Assembly (NCBI RefSeq): GCF_013753875.1
Contig: NZ_SMDS01000020.1
Location: forward strand, 124,001 to 188,000
Reading direction: 5' to 3'
Length of the DNA: 64,000 bases
From: Candidatus Pantoea persica
GTDB lineage: Bacteria; Pseudomonadota; Gammaproteobacteria; Enterobacterales; Enterobacteriaceae
Part shown: one piece after another, positions 52,761 through 64,000 of the stretch
Position numbering within the stretch: the stretch's first letter is position 1
Layout: each line of letters begins with the position of its first letter
The notes under the pieces: model-generated
Told to the model about the DNA's origin: nothing
Seen by the model: only the letters and a program-made list of their open reading frames with translations
Database searches by the model: none
Made by a program: the position numbers and the translations under genes

Positions 52761-53075
52761 ATGTTTAATCGAACCACTAAAAACGATGACATCGATAACC
52801 AGGATGTAAACGATCTCGCGGATTCGCTGAAAGCGCTGTTGAAATCTTACGGCAGCGAGGCGATGGATGAAGTGGATAGTGCGCGCAGCCAGGCGCAGGC
52901 GCTGCTGAAGCAGACGCGGGCGAAAATGAACGGCGGCCACAATCGCGTCTCTCAGGCGGCGCGTGACGCAGGCTACTAGGTTGACGCCTATGTGCATGAC
53001 AAGCCGTGGCACGGCGTAGGCATCGGCGCCGCTGTCGGCCTGGTGCTGGGCACGCTGCTGGTAGGCCGTCGCTAA
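52761..53075 (+). pseudogene. ygaM: ygaM (ElaB/YqjD-type inner-membrane ribosome-associated protein), amber codon
   Basis: Reads MFNRTTKNDDIDNQDVND to QAARDAGY, then TAG at 52977-52979, then VDAYVHDKPWHGVGIGAAVG and LVLGTLLVGRR with stop at 53073. Family members have a helical soluble part and a C-terminal membrane anchor; here the amber codon cuts off the anchor. It is otherwise full length (about 104 codons), so only one base change separates it from an intact gene. Confidence 0.82.
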
Positions 53076-53099
53076 GGTAATAACATCAGTATGTTGCAC

Positions 53100-53126
53100 G
53101 CCCTCGCTACGGCGGGGCTTTTTACT
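53100..53126 (+). terminator. Hairpin after ygaM
   Basis: GCCCTCGC-TAC-GGCGGGGC followed by TTTTT, about 25 bases after the ygaM stop. Confidence 0.65.
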
Positions 53127-53236
53127 GCCCATATTTTAACCTGCCGCCTTTACAAAAATCCCGCAAAATTTTTTAACGTACGCTAAGCTGCATCACCGCT
53201 GGCATCAGCCCGGTTATCCCCAGACTTATCCGCAAA

Positions 53237-53283
53237 ACCATACATATTGTGGCCTTGAAGTTAAATAACGCTATATCTAGTAT
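53237..53283 (+). promoter_or_regulatory. Tandem NrdR boxes upstream of nrdH
   Basis: ACCATACATATTGTGG (53237-53252) and ACGCTATATCTAGTAT (53268-53283) match the NrdR consensus acaCwAtATaTwGtgt at about 12 and 13 of 16 positions. Their starts are 31 bases apart, the usual spacing of three helical turns. NrdR represses ribonucleotide reductase genes. The rest of the 321-base ygaM/nrdH gap shows no gene. Confidence 0.75.
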
Positions 53284-53396
53284 TAAAGGCATCACGCAGA
53301 CACAAGGTGTGAACAGGGATGAAGCAGAAAATGCCGCGATTCCCTTGGCAATTACAAGCACCTTGTCTACGTCTACTACAAAGGTAAATACGAATC

Positions 53397-53639
53397 ATGC
53401 ACATTATTATTTACACCAAAAATCACTGTGTCCAGTGCAATGCGACGAAAAACACCATGGATCGTCATGGCATCGATTACCAGCTGATCAACCTTGACGC
53501 GCAGCCGGAGGCGATCGACACGCTGAAATCGCTCGGCTATCGCCAGGTGCCGGTGGTGATGGCGGACGGCGACCACTGGAGCGGCTTCCGCCCGGACAAG
53601 ATCGCCAGCCTGCGCCAGCTGGCAGCGGCCGGAGAGTAA
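53397..53639 (+). CDS. nrdH: Glutaredoxin-like protein NrdH
   Basis: Thioredoxin-reductase-linked electron donor for the class Ib ribonucleotide reductase. It has 80 residues with the redox motif CVQC (Cys11, Cys14) and the C-terminal WSGFRPD typical of NrdH. First gene of an intact nrdHIEF operon. Confidence 0.95.
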   Translation: MHIIIYTKNHCVQCNATKNTMDRHGIDYQLINLDAQPEAIDTLKSLGYRQVPVVMADGDHWSGFRPDKIASLRQLAAAGE

Positions 53640-54026
53640 CAGCGTGTTCCCGCTGGTCTATTTTTCCAGCCAGTCGGAAAACACCCATCGGTTTATTGCT
53701 CGTCTGGGCCTGCCGGCGCGCCGCATTCCGCTCGATCTCGCGGCGCGCCTGCGCCACGACCAACCCTATATTCTGGTGGTGCCCAGCTACGGCGGTGGCG
53801 GCAGCCGCGGCGCCGTGCCAAGACAGGTAATCCATTTTCTTAATGATGAATCGAACCGGCGCGGCATTCGCGGCGTGATTGCGGCGGGCAACCGCAACTT
53901 CGGCGAGGCGTTTTGCCTCGCCGGCGACATCATCGCGCAAAAATGCCAGGTCCCCGTACTCTACCGCTTTGAGCTGATGGGGACGCCGGAGGACATCGCC
54001 ACGGTGAAAGCGGGAGTAACCCAATT

Positions 54027-57133
<3,107 letters not shown>

Positions 57134-57238
57134 TTCACGCCTGTCGGGCCGGTCGCGGCCCGATGCTATTCTTTTTTCCGCACGGCCAGAGGCGCCCGCT
57201 ATTTCCATTAACGCCACTATCCCTATTATTACCGCCTG

Positions 57239-58279
57239 ATGACGCGCTATATTGTCATAATAGGACTCTCCGGCCCCGGAAAATCGACTATGGTTCGCCT
57301 TCTCAATCGTCTGATAGAGCCGACACGCGGCGAGGTCATCATTGACGGCGTCGATATTGCAAAAATATCAGCCAGCGAGTTGCGCAACGTGCGGAAAAAT
57401 AAGATCAGCATGGTGTTCCAGTCATTTGCGCTGATGCCACATATGAGCGTGCTAAATAATACCGCCTTCGGCATGGAATTAGCCGGCGTTCCGCTGGCGG
57501 AGCGTCAGGAAAAAGCACTCGACGCGCTGCGTCAGGTGAGGCTGGAAAATTACGCCCGCGCTTATCCCGACGAACTGTCCGGCGGCATGCGTCAGCGCGT
57601 TGGATTAGCCCGCGCGCTGGCGATTAATCCCGATATTTTGCTGATGGACGAGGCCTTTTCCGCGCTCGATCCGCTGATCCGCACCGAAATGCAGGATGAG
57701 CTGGTGAAGCTGCAGGCGAAACATCAGCGCACCATTATTTTTATCTCTCACGATCTCGACGAAGCGATGCGCATCGGCGACCGCATCGCCATTATGCAGG
57801 GCGGCGAAGTGGTACAGGTCGGCACGCCGGACGAGATCCTCAATAATCCCGCCAACAACTACGTGCGCACCTTCTTACGCGGCGTCGATATCAGCCACGT
57901 TTTCAGCGCCAAAGATATCGCGCGCCGTAGCGCCGCCGCGCTAATCCGCAAAGCGCTGGGCTTCGGGCCGCGCTCCGCCATCAAGCTGCTGCAGGATGAA
58001 GATCGTGAGTTCGGCTATGTGCTGGAGAAGCAGAAGTTTATCGGCTTGGTCTCCACCGATTCGCTGAAAGCAACGCTGGCGGCGGGCGAAGAGCTCGACA
58101 GCGCCCTGCTCGACGCGCCAGCCGCCGTGCCTGCCGAGACGTCGCTGAACGATCTGCTCAGCCACGTCGCGCACGCACCCTGCGCCGTGCCGGTGGTGGG
58201 CGAAGCGGATCAGTACATCGGAATCATTTCCAAAGGTATGTTGTTACGCGCGTTAGATCGAGAGGGAGCCACGTCATGA
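57239..58279 (+). pseudogene. proV: proV (glycine betaine/proline ABC ATPase), N-terminally truncated
   Basis: ATPase of the osmoprotectant importer ProVWX. The open frame (346 codons) covers Walker A to the C-terminal CBS domains, but about 54 N-terminal residues of the family are absent, and the 105-base gap after nrdF has no trace of them or of an osmotic promoter. Walker A reads GLSGPGKST: Pro replaces the Ser of GLSGSGKST. Walker B ([13 protein letters not shown]), the ABC signature ([15 protein letters not shown]) and the CBS part are intact. The loss of the 5' end makes function unlikely, though the frame is still open. proW starts with a 4-base overlap. Confidence 0.7.
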
Positions 58280-59391
58280 GTCAGCAAAACAGCCAGCCGT
58301 GGGAAAGCGCGAGCGCGGCTCCGCAAACCGCCGACGCCTCACAGGCAAACAGCGATCCCTTGTCCAGCGCGGGCGACAGCGCGGCGTCCGCCAGCCACGG
58401 CGCGGACGCCTGGGGCGCGCCGGACAGCGGCGGCACCCATGACGCTGCCAGCAGCAGCAGCAGCAACAGCGACTGGCTGAGCAGCGCTCCTCAGCCGTAG
58501 CCGTATCATTTTAATCCTACTCGATCCTCTCCATAAGACACTGATCCCGCTCGATCGCTGGGTAACGGAAGGCATCAGCTGGGTAGTCAGCCATTTCCGC
58601 CCACTGTTTCAGGGCATTCAGGTGCCGGTGGACTATATCCTCAGCGCCTTCCAGCAGTTGCTGCAGAGCCTACCCGCGCCGGTGGTTGCCCTGATCGCCT
58701 GGCAGATCGCCAGCCCGGCGATGGGCGTCGCGACGCTGGTTTCGCTGGTGCTGATCGGCGCTATCGGCACCTGGTCGCAGGCGATGGCGATGGCGATGGT
58801 GACGCTGGCGCTGGTACTGACCGCGCTGCTGTTCTGCATCCTTATCGGACTGCCGCTCGGTATCTGGCTGGCGCGCAGCCCGCACGCCAGCCGCATTATA
58901 CTTCCGCTGCTGGACGCGATGCAGACCACGCCCGCCTTCGTCTATCTGGTGCCGATCGTTATGCTGTTTGGCATCGGCAACGTGCCGGGCGTGGTGGTGA
59001 CCATTATCTTCGCCCTGCCGCCGATGGTGCGCCTGACCATTCTCAGCATCAGGCAGTTGCCTGCCGACCTGATCGAGGCCAGCGAATCCTTCGGCGCCAG
59101 TCCGCGCCAGATGTTGTTCAAGGTGCAGCTGCCGCTGGCGATGCCGACCATCATGGCGGGCGTCAACCAGACGCTAATGCTGGCGCTGTCGATGGTGGTG
59201 ATTGCCTCAATGATCGCTGTCGGCGGCGTCGGCATCGTGATCCTCGCCATTATCCTTGACCGTCTGACGCAGTCCGTGGGCCGCGACGGCCGCAGGCGCG
59301 GCAGCCGCCGCTGGAGCCATACCGGCCCGGTTGGCCTGCTGACCCGCCCTTTCCGCAAAGCCTGTTTTTGGGCGGCCCGCCGCGGCCGCCT
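58276..59391 (+). pseudogene. proW: proW (osmoprotectant ABC permease), nonsense and deletion
   Basis: Starts [15 protein letters not shown] and reads a long Ser/Ala-rich N-terminus to WLSSAPQP, then TAG at 58498. After a frameshift the permease continues: [20 protein letters not shown] and [21 protein letters not shown] slippage tract GCGATG x3 (58781-58798) adds AMAM relative to E. coli. The EAA-like segment [20 protein letters not shown] is intact. About 22 residues are lost at [14 protein letters not shown], between similar VGG repeats, and the 3' end runs out of frame into proX. Confidence 0.87.
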
Positions 59392-59421
59392 GCCTCGCAA
59401 CGCCGACAATAAGGAAAAACT

Positions 59422-60391
59422 ACGCGCAAGACCGCACCTCTCCTCGCCGCCGTGTTGACCACGCTCGCCGTCGCCCAGACCGCCGCCGCTGAGCTGCCGG
59501 GCATGGGCATTACCGTGAAGCCTGCGCAGAGCACCATCGCCGAAGAGGGCTTCCAGACGCTGCTGGTCAGCCGCGCGCTAGAGAAGCTGGGATATAAGGT
59601 CGAAAAGCCGAGCGAAATCGACTATAATGTCGCCTATACTTCCATGGCTGCCGGCGATATCACCTTTATCGCCACCAACTGGCAACCGCTGCATGATGAT
59701 ATGTACAACGCCGCCGGCGGCGACAAGGCCTTCTATCACCAGGGCACCTACGTCTCCGGCGCAGCACAGGGCTACCTGATCGACAAAAAAACCGCCGAGC
59801 AGTACCACATTACCAATATTGAACAGCTAAAAGATCCGAAAATCGCGCAGCTGTTCGACAGCAACGGCGACGGCAAAGCGGATATGACCGGCTGTATGCC
59901 AGGCTGGGGCTGCGAGGCGGTTATCAATCATCAGAACAGCGCCTACGGCCTAAGCGATACCCGCCAACATGGGCAACTACTCGGCGATGGTGGCCGATAC
60001 CCTGACGCGCTTTAAGCAGGGTAAGCCGATCCTTTACTACACCTGGACGCCCTACTGGCTGAGCGACGTGCTGAAGCCGGGCCGCGATGTGGTTTGGCTG
60101 CAGGTGCCCTTCTCCTGGCTGTCGGGCGCGCAGAGCAAGGTCGATACGAAGCTGGCGAACGGTTCCAACTACGGTCTCCCGGTCAACAGCATGCATATCG
60201 TGGCAAACAAAGCCTGGGCGGAGAAGAATCCAGTGGCCGCGGTACTGTTTAGCGAGATAAAGCTGCCGATTAAGGATATCAACGCCGAAAACGCGGCAAT
60301 GCATGGCGGCCAGGCTTCGGAAGCGGATATTAATCGCCACGTCGATGGCTGGATTAAGGCCCACCAGCAGCAGTTCGATCGCTGGATTTAG
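59422..60391 (+). pseudogene. proX: proX (glycine betaine-binding protein), start lost and frameshift
   Basis: Periplasmic substrate-binding protein. A ribosome site (AAGGA) is followed by ACG CGC AAG ACC, where ATG is expected, then the signal peptide [20 protein letters not shown]; so the start codon appears changed to ACG at 59422. The mature part is good ([53 protein letters not shown]) until a frameshift near 59965, after which [20 protein letters not shown] continues to a TAG about a dozen codons before the usual end. A palindrome (CAAGGGCGTCGG...) follows at 60430-60453. Confidence 0.87.
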
Positions 60392-60520
60392 GACGCACTC
60401 GCCGCTGCAAGGCAAGTAAATGCTCACATCAAGGGCGTCGGCCGACGCCCTTGCACATTAATGAATAGTTTTTTAGGTTATTATTACCGGATTATGATTA
60501 TTATCGCCTGCCTTATATAA

Positions 60521-61653
60521 ATGAACGCTAACCGCCATTCCCTGACGCCCGCGCTGGTTGTGCTGATGTCGATCGCCAACGATCTCTCCGTGGCCAGCAA
60601 CTACTATGTGCAGCCACTGCTCCATACCGTCGCCAACGATTTTTGCCTCTCCGTCAGCCTAGCGGGATTTATCGTTACCACTGCGCAGCTCAGCTATACC
60701 TGCGGCCTGCTGCTGGTGCCGCTTGGCGATATGCTGGAGCGCCGCGGCCTGATCGTCAGCATGAGCCTGCTGGAGGCGGGCGGCATGGTGATTACTGCCA
60801 CCTAATCCAGCTTCACGCTGCTGCTCGGCACGGTGCTGACCGGCCTGTTTTCGGTCGTGGCGCAGATCCTCGTGCCGCTCGCCGCCACGCTGGCGGCGCC
60901 GGAGAAGCGAGGCAAGATTGTCGGCACCGTAATGAGCGGTCTGCTGCTGGGCATTTTGCTAGCGCGTACCGTCGCGGGCGCGCTGGCGCAGCTCGGCGGC
61001 TGACGCAGCGTTTACTGGACCGCCAGCGTGCTGATGACGCTGACGCTGTGTCGCTTTTTGCCGCGCGTGAAGTAGTCGGTCGCGCTTAACTACCCGCAGC
61101 TGCTGCAATCTATCTTCAGCCTCTATAAGGCGAACCGCGTTATCCGCACGCGCATGCTCACCGGCTGCCTCTCTTTCGCTAATTTCAGCGTGCTCTGGAC
61201 CTCAATGGACTTTCTGCTCGCCGCCCCGCCCTATGGCTTTTCAGAAGGCGACGCGCTGGCGGCGCACCAGGCGGGAACGCTGACGGATAAAGGCAAGGCG
61301 AAGCTGACTACCACGCTGGGGCTGCTGATTATGCAGGCGTCCTGGCGGAGACAGCGCTGGGGGCGCACAGCCTGCTGGCCCTGATCGTCGGCATTCTGCT
61401 GCTCGATCTGGCAGTACAGGGCGTGCACATTACCAATCAGAGCGTGATCTACAGCAACCGGAAGCGCGTAACCGTCTGACGGCTGGCTACATGACCAGCT
61501 ATTTTATCGGCGGCGCGCTGGGTTCGGTGCTCTCCGCTAATGCCTTCCATATCGCCGGCTGGTACGGCGTCTGCGCCGCCGGCGTCGTAATGACGCTGCT
61601 TAATCTGCTGATCTGGTGGCGCGGCTACCGCTTCGAAGCAGGTGAGAGTGTAA
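60521..61653 (+). pseudogene. ygaY: ygaY-like MFS transporter, three in-frame stops and a frameshift
   Basis: Twelve-helix MFS family. From MNANRHSLTPALVVLMSIAN the frame is interrupted by TAA (60803), TGA (61001, Trp expected in GGWRSVYW) and TAG (61073), all in the same frame, then by frameshifts after 61260. The end reads GYMTSYFIGGALGSVLSANA to WWRGYRFEAGESVN and TAA at 61651. ygaY is also a pseudogene in E. coli K-12, so decay here may be old and independent. ygaZH, which follow it in E. coli, are absent. Confidence 0.8.
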
Positions 61654-61962
61654 ATTAAAAGCCAATTTCGTGATTGAGTCTGGTCACGAATGGTTAGTTT
61701 TGCTATCGTTAGCAACGAACTTATTCACACTAGTGATTTTTTTCTAAGAAATTATTTACCATGCAGAAAGTTTCCTGCTGGGCTGGATTACGCGCTGAAG
61801 GCCCGGCCGCAGCGCGAGGGTGATGTGCCCTAGGTCAGGGAGTGGCCTGGAGACACCTGATGATGGCAGGGTGATCGACTGACAATCGCGCAGAGTAAAC
61901 ATCGCTACGCTTAATCTGTCCCCATCGTTACTATATAAGTTGCAACTAGTGAGTTTTTTATA
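61654..61962 (+). other. ygaY/emrR intergenic region
   Basis: About 309 bases. The distal part holds an AT-rich promoter-like segment upstream of emrR. A short frame (GLDYALKARPQREGDVP and TAG, 61781-61834) looks like the tail of a lost gene but I cannot identify it. In E. coli, ygaZ and ygaH lie here. Confidence 0.4.
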
Positions 61963-62480
61963 ATGGAAAGTTCGTTCACTCCCATTGAACAGATGCTCAA
62001 CATCTGCGCAAACTGCCATAAATATTTTCCTCTGCATGAGATCATTTTGACGCGCTTCTGGCAGGGCAAGCTGCTGGAAAACCGCAATCAAGATGTTAAA
62101 GGCGTAGGGAATTAACGAAACCTTTATTTATGGTGCTGATCACGCTGGATACGCAGGAGAACCAGAGCATTCAGCCCTCCGAGCTGAGCGCCGCGCTCGG
62201 CTCGTCGCGCACCCGGACAAACTGGAGAAGCGCGGCTGGATCGAACGTCGCGAAAGCGATAACGATCGCCGTCACCTACACTGACGGAGAAAGGCAACGA
62301 GTTTCTGCGCCAGCTGCTGCCACCGCAGCACCAGAGCCTGCAGTACCTCTGGTCGTCGCTGACCACCGACGAAAAATCTCAACTGGAAGGTATCACGCGT
62401 AAATTGCTTAATCGTCTTGATAAAATGGACGAATACCAAGTCATCACCTCTCTCTCTCTCTCTCGCTAATAGCAAGAACT
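61963..62480 (+). pseudogene. emrR: emrR (mprA), MarR-type repressor, broken
   Basis: Repressor of the emrAB pump. Starts [20 protein letters not shown], aligned with E. coli MprA, and reads to [13 protein letters not shown] sequence before a frameshift. The next frame reads [20 protein letters not shown] and SAALGSSRT. Six or seven residues (NATRIAD) of the DNA-recognition helix region are missing, then [19 protein letters not shown] and, after another shift, [20 protein letters not shown] and [15 protein letters not shown] follow. A (CT)7 repeat at 62449-62463 lies at the 3' end. The loss suggests emrAB is no longer repressed. Confidence 0.82.
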
Positions 62481-62617
62481 GCGACACAATCACCTGTCGA
62501 AACCGTTATTTTAATTTTCCTTTTATCCGGCCAGCGCTCTGTCGCTGGCTTTTTTCGACTTGGGCTCCGTGAAAAGGATTTTCGCACCCCGACAATATGA
62601 AACAGTTGGAGAACGAC

Positions 62618-63790
62618 ATGAGTACAACGGCGGAGGCGCAAAGCCCGCAACAGCCAGCCAATAAAAAGAAAACGCGCAAAAAAGTGCTGCTTCTGCTGGC
62701 GCTGCTTTTTGTGCTGATTGGTATTGCATGGGGGGCTTACTGGTTTCTGGTGCTGCGTCACTTTCAGGAAACGGACGACGCCTACGTGGCCGGCAATCAG
62801 GTGCAGGTGATGGCGCAGGTTTCAGGCAGCGTCAACAAGGTCTGGTTCGACGATACCGACTTTGTGAAGAAAGGCGACGTGCTGGTCTCGCTGGATAAAA
62901 CCGACGCCGAGCAGGCTTTCGAGAAAGCGCAAACCGCGCTGGCCACCAGTGTGCGCCAGACCCACCAGCTGATGATCAACGGCAAGCAGTATCAGGCGAC
63001 GATCGCGCTGCGGCAGACCGCGCTGGCGCAGGCGGAAGCCGATCTGAAGCGCCGCGAGCCGCTGGCCGCCGTCAACCTAATTGGCCGTGAAGAGCTGCAG
63101 CACGCGCGCGACGCGGTCGCCACCGCTAAAGCGCTGCTCGACGTAGCGACGCAGCAGTACAACGCCAACCAGGCGATGATCCTCAACACCTCGCTGGAAA
63201 ACCAGCCCGCGGTGAAACAGAGCGCCGCCGAGCTGCGCGACGCCTGGCTGGCATTGCAGCGCACCGATATCCGCAGCCCGATGGACGGCTACGTTTCACG
63301 CCGCAGCGTTCAGGTAGGCGCGCAAATCGACACCAGCACGGCGCTGATGGCGGTCGTGCCTGCCACCAACCTGTGGATTGACGCCAACTTCAAAGAGACG
63401 CAGCTGGCCGGCATGCGCATCGGCCAGCCGGCGACGGTGGTGGCGGATATCTATGGCGACGATATGGTGTATCACGGCAAAGTGGTCGGCCTCGATATGG
63501 GCACCGGCAGCGCCTTTTCGCTGCTGCCTGCTCAGAACGCCACCGGAAACTGGATCAAAGTAGTGCAGCGCCTGCCGGTACGTATCGAGCTGAACCCGCA
63601 GGATATCGCGCAGCATCCGCTGCGTATTGGGCTGTCCACGCTGGTGAAAGTCGATACCACCAGCAAGGAGGGCAGTGCACTGGCAACCAACGTGCGTCAG
63701 CAGGCCGCCTACAGCAGCAACGCGCTGGCGATCGATCTGGCGCCGGTGAACCAGCTGATCACTGATATCGTCCGCGCCAACGCCGGATGA
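62618..63790 (+). CDS. emrA: Multidrug efflux membrane fusion protein EmrA
   Basis: Periplasmic adaptor of the EmrAB-TolC pump for hydrophobic drugs and uncouplers. The start MSTTAEAQSPQQPANKKK at 62618 gives 390 residues; a longer in-frame start seven codons earlier is less likely. One membrane helix (VLLLLALLFVLIGIAWGAYWF), a lipoyl-like half (ETDDAYVAGNQVQVMAQVSG), a long alpha-hairpin, and the second half (IRSPMDGYVSRRSVQVGAQ) are all present. Intact, unlike its regulator. Confidence 0.95.
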   Translation: MSTTAEAQSPQQPANKKKTRKKVLLLLALLFVLIGIAWGAYWFLVLRHFQETDDAYVAGNQVQVMAQVSGSVNKVWFDDTDFVKKGDVLVSLDKTDAEQAFEKAQTALATSVRQTHQLMINGKQYQATIALRQTALAQAEADLKRREPLAAVNLIGREELQHARDAVATAKALLDVATQQYNANQAMILNTSLENQPAVKQSAAELRDAWLALQRTDIRSPMDGYVSRRSVQVGAQIDTSTALMAVVPATNLWIDANFKETQLAGMRIGQPATVVADIYGDDMVYHGKVVGLDMGTGSAFSLLPAQNATGNWIKVVQRLPVRIELNPQDIAQHPLRIGLSTLVKVDTTSKEGSALATNVRQQAAYSSNALAIDLAPVNQLITDIVRANAG

Positions 63791-63806
63791 TGACGCGGAG
63801 GCTGTT

Positions 63807-64000
63807 ATGGCACAAAAACCCCTAGAGGGCGCACCGCTGGTCCTGATGACCATTGCGCTGTCGTTGGCGACCTTTATGCAGGTGCTAGATTCCACCATCG
63901 CGAACGTGGCGATCCCCACTATTGCGGGGAATTTGGGGGCATCCAACTCGCAGGGCACTTGGGGCATCACCTCGTTCGGGGTGGCGAACGCGATCGCCAT
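63807..64000 (+). CDS. emrB: Multidrug efflux MFS permease EmrB (cut by window edge)
   Basis: Fourteen-helix drug:proton antiporter of EmrAB-TolC. The first 64 codons are in the window: MAQKPLEGAPLVLMTIAL, then the DHA2-family motif VLDSTIANVAIPTIAGNLGA, and WGITSFGVANAIA. The frame is open to the edge. The start lies 16 bases after emrA with GGAGG upstream. Confidence 0.93.
   Translation, partial: MAQKPLEGAPLVLMTIALSLATFMQVLDSTIANVAIPTIAGNLGASNSQGTWGITSFGVANAIA

Noticed and set aside
60430..60453. Palindrome CAAGGGCGTCGG/CCGACGCCCTTG as a regulatory operator.
   Set aside because: Its position just after proX fits a terminator or stem remnant better; there is no T run and no known operator match.

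Overview
The window reads as chromosome of a gammaproteobacterium of the order Enterobacterales, most like the Erwiniaceae (Pantoea/Erwinia/Mixta). Gene order follows the E. coli 54-61 min region: rodZ-pilF-rlmN-ndk, sseA-sseB-pepB-isc, suhB, csiE-hcaT-glyA-hmp-glnB-glrR-qseG-glrK-glmY-purL-mltF-tadA, acpS-pdxJ-recO-era-rnc-lepB-lepA-rseC-rseB-rseA-rpoE-nadB, srmB-grcA-ung, grpE-nadK-recN-bamE-rnfH-ratA-smpB-ssrA, then ygaC-ygaM-nrdHIEF-proVWX-ygaY-emrRAB. The DNA is GC-rich and the proteins are close to E. coli but not identical. The family assignment is inference from content, not from a search.

The main feature is gene decay. About 25 of roughly 70 loci are recognisable but broken by nonsense codons, small indels or internal deletions: pilF, sseB, pepB, trmJ, a DUF1007-like gene with its Ni/Co exporter, hcaT, hmp, pgpC, yfhL, recO, rseB, trmN (yfiC), recN, a post-ssrA cargo gene, speG, a lipoprotein gene, mmuM, mmuP, ygaC, ygaM, proV, proW, proX, ygaY and emrR. 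Core genes (purL, glyA, lepA, era, rnc, lepB, rpoE, nadB, grpE, nadK, smpB, ssrA, nrdHIEF) keep full reading frames. There is little mobile DNA and the broken genes are still long, which suits an early stage of genome reduction, as in a recently host-restricted symbiont.

Region by region. 1-10 kb: the isc operon is cut down to iscR-iscS. iscU, iscA, hscB, hscA, fdx and iscX are absent between iscS and a decayed pepB, and IscS lacks its usual C-terminal tail. 10-17 kb: an unrecognised membrane/coiled-coil protein, a decayed metal exporter pair, csiE, decayed hcaT, glyA and decayed hmp. 17-26 kb: glnB, the GlrR-QseG-GlrK system with its sRNA target glmY (clear sigma-54 promoter), and purL. 26-38 kb: mltF, tadA, the acpS-to-lepA block and the rpoE operon. 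38-49 kb: nadB, srmB, grcA, ung, grpE/nadK, recN remnant, bamE, rnfH-ratA, smpB and tmRNA. 49-53 kb: a low-constraint stretch after the tmRNA gene with only remnants. 53-64 kb: an intact nrdHIEF operon, a ruined proU operon, and emrAB behind a broken emrR.

Many regulatory sites survive and are readable: IscR sites upstream of iscR, an NsrR-like box at dead hmp, the sigma-54 promoter of glmY, a sigma-E promoter at rpoE, a sigma-32 promoter at grpE, a LexA box at dead recN, an FNR-like box at grcA, NrdR boxes at nrdH and a PurR box at purL. Several outlive the gene they control, which argues that the decay is recent.
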